A DNA stretch of 46,443 bases, taken from CAYUIS01 sp964444825 (GTDB taxonomy: Bacteria; Chloroflexota; Anaerolineae; B4-G1). Below are positions 32,901-38,596 of the stretch, piece after piece. How positions within the stretch are numbered: position 1 is the first letter of the stretch; every line of letters begins with the position of its first letter. The notes under the pieces are model-generated. The model searched no databases and was not told the origin of the DNA. It saw only the letters and a list, made by a program, of their open reading frames with translations. The position numbers and the translations under genes are program-made. The stretch covers positions 1-46,443 of the forward strand of contig CAYUIS010000023.1 in the NCBI GenBank assembly GCA_964444825.1, written 5' to 3'.

Positions 32901-33869
32901 TCATAGGGCTTCTATCAAAGGCTCCTGCACAAGAACGTCGAAGCGGAAGAAACGCATATAGATTATGGACATGATGATGCCGATCGCCACCAACAACATG
33001 GCCAGCGCGGACCCGAACCCCCACTGGAAATTGCCCCAATAGTTGTTCAACGCCCTATGATAGGCCCATAACGCCCATACCTCGGTGTTACCCGCGCCGT
33101 CAGTCAGCAGCATGATCTGTTCGAAGGAGGTCAGCAGCGAGAGGGTCTGGTAGGTGGTGACGAAGAGAAGGGGCCAACTGATCATCGGCAGAATGACGTA
33201 CCGGATGCGCTGCCAGAGCGTACAGCCATCCACCAACGCTGCGTTCATATAGTCTTTGGAAATCGACTCGATGGCCGAAGTGAAGACGATCATCCCAAAG
33301 GAGGCACCGATGAAGCCATTCGTCAGGACGATAAAGAGGAAGGGCTGGGTGCTGATCAGGTTCGATGGAGCCACGCCCAGCGGGCCCAGGACATGCCGAT
33401 TCAGGATGCCGTGGGGGGCATCAGCGCCGATGAACTTCCACATCATGATGTAGGTGACGGACGGGGTGAGGCGTGGCAGTAACCACAGCGCCCGATAGAC
33501 AAAACCGGCCCGCCGGGGGACGTGGGTGGACAACAAAGCCATCACTAACGCCATCCCGACGTTAAAAAAGCACAGCGTAACGACGAGGTACCTGACCGTC
33601 GTCCACAGATTGACCGCTGTGCTGGGATGTTTGAGGATCATGAGATAGTTCTCAAATCCTATCATCTCATAGTTCTTGAGGCCAGTGGCCGTAGTCATGT
33701 TGGTTAGCGAGATGCGGAAGAGGAGGATCACCGGGACAAAGAAGAAGACCACCGTGAGCAGCACGGCCGGCGACATGAACAGCAAAGGACTGGACATACG
33801 ACGTAACACATCTCTGAACGTTGCCTTGGGTTGAGCGGGGAGACCCGCTTCTGACGTGGACACAGCCAT
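32901..33869 (-). CDS. Sugar ABC transporter permease (MalF type)
   Basis: A 322-residue permease with an N-terminal cytoplasmic segment and about six membrane spans. The EAA loop is MNAALVDGCTLWQR then YVILPMISWPL (residues about 207-230). ATG 33869 is chosen because GGGAGGGAG lies just upstream; an ATG-less upstream extension to 33902 would run into the hairpin. It is the first membrane gene after the binding protein at 33952. Confidence 0.9.
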   Translation of the reverse strand: MAVSTSEAGLPAQPKATFRDVLRRMSSPLLFMSPAVLLTVVFFFVPVILLFRISLTNMTTATGLKNYEMIGFENYLMILKHPSTAVNLWTTVRYLVVTLCFFNVGMALVMALLSTHVPRRAGFVYRALWLLPRLTPSVTYIMMWKFIGADAPHGILNRHVLGPLGVAPSNLISTQPFLFIVLTNGFIGASFGMIVFTSAIESISKDYMNAALVDGCTLWQRIRYVILPMISWPLLFVTTYQTLSLLTSFEQIMLLTDGAGNTEVWALWAYHRALNNYWGNFQWGFGSALAMLLVAIGIIMSIIYMRFFRFDVLVQEPLIEAL

Positions 33870-33908
33870 AGCTCCCTCCCATTTAACCGGTGTCTGACCC
33901 AAAAGGTG

Positions 33909-33941
33909 GCAAAGGCGCAGGGCCAGGCCCTGCGCCTTTGC
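33909..33941 (-). promoter_or_regulatory. Perfect 16-bp hairpin between binding-protein and permease genes
   Basis: The arms GCAAAGGCGCAGGGCC (33909-33924) and 33926-33941 are perfectly complementary around one base; a real loop would open the innermost pairs. It lies 10 bp after the binding-protein stop at 33952 and 39 bp before the permease start. It is the strongest of the three intercistronic hairpins in this window and lacks a T run. Confidence 0.75.
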
Positions 33942-33951
33942 GCATATCGAT

Positions 33952-35439
33952 CTACTCGAAAATCATAAAATCGGCCAGCTCGACCTTGAGCAGGTCGATG
34001 GCCTGTTGAGCAGCCTCCTCAGGCGTCAGTTCACCGTTCTCCGCCTTCACCATGCCATCCCAGATGATGTCAAAGTAGGTACCATACATCACGTGGTTAG
34101 GTGCATAGTAGTTATAGTCCAGCATGTAGAGGGTATCGGAGAGGAAGACATCCTGAGCGTAATCCTCGTAATCGGCCTGCTTCTTGTTCATGCCCAGGTG
34201 AGTGCTGCCGATGGCGTGCAGGGTGTTCATCTCTGCCGTGGAGGTCTTGGCCAGCACAGCGCACGCCAGGTCATAGTAGCCCGTGTCCCCGGTGGCTTCC
34301 TCGGAGACGATCATATAGACCAGCGGGTGCGACAGGGTCCCCGGCTTCTGGCCCGGCTCGCCGGCCGGTTCCAGGGCATAGCCGACGTTCTCGAACAGGT
34401 ATTCCTGTCCGCCCAGGTCCTTGACATAGTTCTTCGCCCAGTCTGCCCAGTGCCAGACGCCGCCGTTCCAGAACATCACGTTGCCGTGGGAGACGGTGTC
34501 GTGCCAGATGGACCAGTCGGTGCCGATAAAGCCCTCTGGCGTGATCCCTTCCTCCACGACGCGGCGCTGGAATGCGTACCACTTGACTAGGGCTTCCTCG
34601 ACGACCGCCAGCTTGTCCTGCACGGGGTCGTACAACCGGCCGCCAAAGGCAAAGTAGAACTGGAGGTGGTCACCGCCCTTGGACGGACGGTGCCAGAAGC
34701 CGTAGCCCGGCTCAACCACACCCATTTCAATGGCTTCCTTAGACGTTGCGATCATGTCGTCGAGCGTAAACTCGCCGCTCTTGATCCGGTCTGGCAGCGC
34801 CTCGACTTCCTCCTCCGTCCAGCCCATCTCCTTCAGCTTGGTCTTGTTAAAGAACATCGGCCGCGCCTCGGTATCCTGCGGCACAGCCCAGGACTTGCCC
34901 TGCCACTCACCGGCGAACCACAGGCTGTCGATCACGTCGTCAAACTCGGGGTACATGGTGCGGCACTCGTCAAAGGGCACGATATAGCCAGCGTTGGCCC
35001 ACACCGGCACGTCTTCATGGCCGGAGCAGACGATGTGGGGAGCCGACCCGTCATCGGCCGCCAGGGTGAACTTTTTCTTATAGTCGGCCCAGCCAGCGTC
35101 GTCCCTCATGCCATCGACGATCACGCGCCTGGTATCGCCCTCGGCTTCGAGCATCTCGTTGACCAGTGGACCAGCCAACATCGGAGCCGTAACGCGATAG
35201 TGCTCCACCTCGTTCGCCTCGGCCCAGACCTCGACGTTGAATACCTCACCGCCGACCGGCACCTCCACCTCCACGGTCTGCACCACTTCCACTTCTGTCT
35301 GAACCTCAACCTCGACCGTCCTCTCGACGATCTTTTCAACCTCGACGGTCTCATATACGGTCTGGGGTTGGCAACTGATCAGCAGAACGCTCGACACGAC
35401 CAGAGCTGTCACGATGGTCCAAAGTCCATGCTTTTTCAT
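33952..35439 (-). CDS. Sugar ABC transporter substrate-binding lipoprotein
   Basis: A 495-residue extracellular solute-binding protein, large for family 1. A Sec signal peptide ends at LLISC (Cys23). A Val/Glu/Thr-rich linker (residues about 28-66, TVEVEVQTEVEVV-like) precedes the binding domain. Trp-rich segments (WHRPSKGG, WNGGVWHWADWAKNY) suggest an oligosaccharide or glycoside ligand. GGGAGGAAG precedes the ATG. It is the first gene of the transporter operon after its LacI regulator. The ligand cannot be named from sequence; a glycerophosphodiester is one option given the phosphodiesterase gene downstream. Confidence 0.88.
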   Translation of the reverse strand: MKKHGLWTIVTALVVSSVLLISCQPQTVYETVEVEKIVERTVEVEVQTEVEVVQTVEVEVPVGGEVFNVEVWAEANEVEHYRVTAPMLAGPLVNEMLEAEGDTRRVIVDGMRDDAGWADYKKKFTLAADDGSAPHIVCSGHEDVPVWANAGYIVPFDECRTMYPEFDDVIDSLWFAGEWQGKSWAVPQDTEARPMFFNKTKLKEMGWTEEEVEALPDRIKSGEFTLDDMIATSKEAIEMGVVEPGYGFWHRPSKGGDHLQFYFAFGGRLYDPVQDKLAVVEEALVKWYAFQRRVVEEGITPEGFIGTDWSIWHDTVSHGNVMFWNGGVWHWADWAKNYVKDLGGQEYLFENVGYALEPAGEPGQKPGTLSHPLVYMIVSEEATGDTGYYDLACAVLAKTSTAEMNTLHAIGSTHLGMNKKQADYEDYAQDVFLSDTLYMLDYNYYAPNHVMYGTYFDIIWDGMVKAENGELTPEEAAQQAIDLLKVELADFMIFE

Positions 35440-35451
35440 TTTTCTTCCTCC

Positions 35452-35535
35452 CTAGTATTCTTGAAATAGCTGTAGAGTCACGGCGCCCCGGTTTCCCCCA
35501 GGGCAGATGGGTTTCGTTTGACTATACCGTGCCAT
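35452..35535 (-). CDS. Possible 27-residue leader peptide
   Basis: An ATG at 35535 directly follows the element at 35534-35546 and opens a 27-codon frame. Its TAG stop (35454-35452) abuts the GGGAGG ribosome site of the binding-protein gene, a layout that would permit translational coupling. The start overlaps the strong ribosome-binding sequence, which argues against efficient initiation. A similar short frame lies upstream of the binding-protein gene at 2409. Confidence 0.2.
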   Translation of the reverse strand: MARYSQTKPICPGGNRGAVTLQLFQEY

Positions 35536-35546
35536 CACCTCCTTTC
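35534..35546 (-). promoter_or_regulatory. 16S-tail-complementary leader element
   Basis: On the minus strand this reads GAAAGGAGGTGAT, 13 nt fully complementary to the common 16S rRNA 3' end. It stands 94 nt before the binding-protein ATG, between the LacI stop and that gene. The elements at 2301-2312 and 17072-17083 occupy the same place in the other two ABC operons. Confidence 0.45.
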
Positions 35547-35624
35547 ACAACTTTCCAGGTGTCTCTTGCCGTTTCCTCGCCTGACGGCAGCGATGAAAAC
35601 GCAGAGACAGACACGCCTTCAACA

Positions 35625-36626
35625 TCAAGCAGGAGTGGGAGGAGGTCCTGTACTCTCACGAACCACCAGCTCCGCTGGCAGAACCTCCGGAGCCACGTCC
35701 TCTTGATCTCGAACAAGCTCCAGCAACATGTGTATCAGCCGTTGGCCCATCAGGTCAGTTGGCTGTCGAACGGTGGTCAGCCGCGGATGACAATGTGTCG
35801 CATACTCCACGTCATCAAACCCCACAACCGACACTTCCTCCGGCACACGAACCCTGGCCTCTTGCAATGCGCCGAGCACACCGATGGCGGTCATATCGTT
35901 GAAGCAAAAGACAGCGGTCGGCAGTTGGGCTCGGGACAGCAGAATTCGTACAGATCCTTCCCCTCCTCGTAGTGTCCCGTCCCCGTCCACAATCATATGT
36001 TCGTCCAGAGGGATTCCATTATCAGCCAGCACTCGCTGATAGCCTGTCAGGCGGTCAAGGTTGCTGCGATAGCTGCGTTGATTGCCGATGTAGGCAATTC
36101 GCCGATGCCCAAGCCGAATCAGATGTTCAGCGGCCTGTCGAGCGCCAGCCACGTTGTCAGTAGAGACAGAATAGGGATAGGTCCGGCAGTTGGTCAGCAC
36201 GATCGGCAGAGGAAAGCGGTCGCGCATCTGGAGATAGTCAGTGTCAATCTGTGAGCCAATCACGATGATACCGCTGGTGCGGCGTCCATGAAACGCGCCG
36301 ACGACCTCCAATTCGCGATCGGGGTCAGTGTAGGAACTGCTCATAAGGACCGAGTATCCCTGCTCTTGGGCTACCTCTTCGATGCTCGTGACTAGATGGG
36401 TTAGAAAAGGGTCTGACGCTCTAGTAATCACCACACCAATAGTCGCCGTGTCTCGCGTTACCAGGCTACGAGCCAGCAGACTAGGCGTGTATTCCATTTC
36501 TTGCGCCAAACGGCGAATGCACTCCTTCGTTTCCTCGCTGATACGGGGATGATCGCTGAGAGCGCGGGAGACGGTGGAAGGTGAGACTCCTGCTGCCTTG
36601 GCGATATCCTTGATGGAAACTGCCAT
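35625..36626 (-). CDS. LacI/GalR-family transcriptional regulator
   Basis: A 333-residue LacI-family protein. The helix-turn-helix and hinge are at residues 3-55 (VSIKDIAKAAGVSPSTVSRALSDHP), and the sensor domain ends with SVVGFDDVEYATH and LVVRES. It is related to the regulator at 193 across its length. The ribosome site is AGGA, 9 nt upstream. Its promoter at 36713-36741 is covered by a palindrome at the expected start, suggesting autorepression, and the sugar ABC operon follows 185 bp downstream on the same strand. Repeats of the palindrome at 37-50 and 17348-17361 suggest further targets. Confidence 0.92.
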   Translation of the reverse strand: MAVSIKDIAKAAGVSPSTVSRALSDHPRISEETKECIRRLAQEMEYTPSLLARSLVTRDTATIGVVITRASDPFLTHLVTSIEEVAQEQGYSVLMSSSYTDPDRELEVVGAFHGRRTSGIIVIGSQIDTDYLQMRDRFPLPIVLTNCRTYPYSVSTDNVAGARQAAEHLIRLGHRRIAYIGNQRSYRSNLDRLTGYQRVLADNGIPLDEHMIVDGDGTLRGGEGSVRILLSRAQLPTAVFCFNDMTAIGVLGALQEARVRVPEEVSVVGFDDVEYATHCHPRLTTVRQPTDLMGQRLIHMLLELVRDQEDVAPEVLPAELVVRESTGPPPTPA

Positions 36627-36690
36627 CCCCCATTGTCCTGGGCCGACATTTGCACTACGAGGGTTTTGCTACCCCGCAAAAGTGGGGTTT

Positions 36691-36706
36691 GTGCACACGT
36701 TTGCAC
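36691..36706. promoter_or_regulatory. LacI-type operator at the expected start site
   Basis: GTGCACACGTTTGCAC is palindromic except for one base pair and has the central CpG of LacI-family operators. It lies 6 bp after the -10 box at 36713-36718 (minus strand), over the expected start site. It shares the core of the palindromes at 37-50 and 17348-17361. Confidence 0.65.
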
Positions 36707-36712
36707 GCAGAG

Positions 36713-36741
36713 ATTTTACCACACATTATTCCCTGTGTCAA
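36713..36741 (-). promoter_or_regulatory. Sigma-70-like promoter of the second LacI gene
   Basis: On the minus strand, TTGACA (36741-36736) and TAAAAT (36718-36713) with a 17-bp spacer. The transcript should start near 36706, within the operator, and have a leader of about 80 nt before the LacI ATG at 36626. It may also serve the ABC operon downstream. Confidence 0.7.
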
Positions 36742-36984
36742 ATCAACATGCCTGAAATTCAGTCATGATCCCTGACGTCTCATCGGGAAGGCGGTTTTCG
36801 TGGCAAAGACGGAAAGTCTGGCCCACCAGAAGCCGGTTTTCGGTCTGCCTCAGAGACGCTGTGTCATATGGCTCGCGTCGATAGGCTATCTGTGACCGAA
36901 TCTCGGAATATGCAAGATGACCAAGAGCGGGATCACATTTCCAGTACGTGGCATTCAAATGCGGTGATATGGGCCAAATCGCAC

Positions 36985-37041
36985 CCACAAATAGCTGTTA
37001 CGCTGGCCGCTGGCCGACCGGCCCCCTACGTGGAAGTTTTG
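36985..37041 (+). pseudogene. Fragment of a HAD phosphatase gene
   Basis: The plus strand encodes AVTLAAGRPAPYVE, the same as motif II of the HAD protein at 11391 (AVTLATGRPAPYVE) apart from one residue. The DNA differs mainly at third codon positions, so this is a piece of a once-selected, diverged paralogue and not a recent copy. No motif I, III or IV is nearby. It overlaps, antisense, the last codons of the FAD-protein gene at 36998, whose C-terminus therefore reads through it. Confidence 0.6.
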
Positions 37042-38443
37042 CCGCGGCCGCAGCACCCGTTTCACCACCGCTCAGGATCGCCCGCGCCGCGAGCAAGCCA
37101 GAGGCTGAAGCCTGCACCAATCCCCGCGTGATACCGGCGCCATCGCCGCACGCATACAGCCCTCGTATCTGCGTCTCCAGTGCTGGCGTTAGCTCCAGAC
37201 GATTGGAGTAGAACTTGACCTCGACCCCATAGAGCAACGTATGATTTGAGCATACGCCAGGCATGACTTTGTCCAAGGCATGCAGCATTTCCAGGATATT
37301 TACAATGTGTCGATAGGGTAGAACCAACCCCAGATCTCCTGGAGCAGCGCTTGTCAGCGTCGGGGTGACGACGGAGCGGCTCAACCGCTGGGCATTGGTG
37401 CGACGCCCAGACTCCAGATCGCCCAACCGCTGCACCAACACGCCGCCGCTCAGCAGATTCGCCAGCCGGGCGATCGACTTGCCATAGGCCACCGGGTCGT
37501 CAAAGGGCTCGGTAAAGTTCTTGCTAACCAAGAGAGCAAAGTTGGTGTTGGAGGTCTTGCGATCGGCGTAAGAATGACCGTTGACGGTGATCACGTCGCC
37601 CGCGTGTTCCAGCGTCACCTCCCCGTGAGGACATACGCAAAAGGTACGCACCAGATCATCGAAAGTAGGAGAATAGAACAGAAACTTGAATTCGTACAGG
37701 AGTTGAGTGACCGGCTCTGTCACCACCGCCGGCAACTCCACCCGAACCCCCAGATCCACAGGATTGCAGCTCAGCGTCAGACCCAGATCGGCTGCCAGCA
37801 GTTTTAGCCAATCCGCACCTTCCCGCCCTGGCGCGATGATCACGCGCGGCGCTTCAAACACCTCGCCCCGCTCCGTCTCGACGCCAACGATGCTGCCATT
37901 CTCGGTCAGCACTCGCGCTATCGGTGTCCGCATCGCCACATGGACGTTCCGCTCGACCAAGTCGTCGTACATCCGCCCCATAATGACGGCGCAGCACTCT
38001 GTGCCAATGTGACGGATGGGCACCGAGATGAGGCGCAATCCAGCCATCACATCCCTCTGCCGCAGCGAATCGTACCCATCGGTGTGCGCGCCGTACACAT
38101 TCTTGCTAGCGCCATAGTCAACGTACGTGTGGTCCACCTCATTGATCAGCGCCTGCGCCTGCGCCTCCCCCAGCAACTCCCCCAGGTGTCCCCCGGAAGC
38201 GGGCGAGAGGGTCAATTTGCCATCGCTGAACGCCCCTGCCCCGCCCCAGCCGCTCATGATCGAACAGGGCCTGCAATACACGCATTCAGTGCCCTCGCGG
38301 GCGGGACAGCGACGCTTCTCGATATGCGGCCCTTTGTCAAACATGGCCACCCTGAGGCTAGACTTGCGGCTCAGTTCGAGCGCGGCAAAAATGCCGGCCG
38401 GCCCTGCGCCGACGATGATCACGTCGTATGTCTGTTTGGGCAT
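36998..38443 (-). CDS. FAD-dependent oxidoreductase (COG2509 type)
   Basis: A 481-residue flavoprotein. The N-terminal dinucleotide-binding motif is DVIIVGAGPAGI (residues 6-17). A cysteine-bearing segment (CPAREG, then CVYCRPCSIMSGWGGAGAFSDGKL) is typical of the COG2509 uncharacterised dehydrogenase group. A second FAD contact is GLYACGDGAGITRG near the C-terminus. ATG 38443 has GGGAGAGGG upstream. The last dozen or so residues (KLPRRGPVGQRPA) come from the reverse complement of the HAD fragment, so the original C-terminus was probably replaced when the sequence was rearranged. The reaction is unknown. Confidence 0.82.
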   Translation of the reverse strand: MPKQTYDVIIVGAGPAGIFAALELSRKSSLRVAMFDKGPHIEKRRCPAREGTECVYCRPCSIMSGWGGAGAFSDGKLTLSPASGGHLGELLGEAQAQALINEVDHTYVDYGASKNVYGAHTDGYDSLRQRDVMAGLRLISVPIRHIGTECCAVIMGRMYDDLVERNVHVAMRTPIARVLTENGSIVGVETERGEVFEAPRVIIAPGREGADWLKLLAADLGLTLSCNPVDLGVRVELPAVVTEPVTQLLYEFKFLFYSPTFDDLVRTFCVCPHGEVTLEHAGDVITVNGHSYADRKTSNTNFALLVSKNFTEPFDDPVAYGKSIARLANLLSGGVLVQRLGDLESGRRTNAQRLSRSVVTPTLTSAAPGDLGLVLPYRHIVNILEMLHALDKVMPGVCSNHTLLYGVEVKFYSNRLELTPALETQIRGLYACGDGAGITRGLVQASASGLLAARAILSGGETGAAAAAKLPRRGPVGQRPA

Positions 38444-38560
38444 TTCCCTCTCCCAGCACACCAAGCACGCGCGAAATCGGAGCCAGGTTGATTATGGCAC
38501 AAAAGGTCAGTTTGTCCAGCATAAAGAGTCAATCGCTCACTCAGATTGGAAAAAACCTCC

Positions 38561-38588
38561 TTGCATCCTGTTCTCCGCCTGCTATAAT
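38561..38588 (+). promoter_or_regulatory. Probable leaderless promoter of the GT39 gene
   Basis: TTGCAT (38561-38566) and a consensus TATAAT (38583-38588) with a 16-bp spacer. The ATG at 38597 follows the -10 box by only 8 nt, at or next to the expected start of transcription, and no ribosome site is possible. The HAD gene at 11391 has the same arrangement. Confidence 0.55.
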
Positions 38589-38596
38589 GCCCCTCG

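Larger units (their letters stand above)
36627..36984. other. Gap with promoter and operator, otherwise empty
   Basis: No complete gene. The left half holds the LacI promoter, operator and an 80-nt leader with two mutually exclusive hairpins (36664-36681 and 36671-36688). From about 36745 to 36984 I see no motif, repeat or convincing reading frame. The stretch then runs into the HAD fragment at 36985. Confidence 0.5.
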
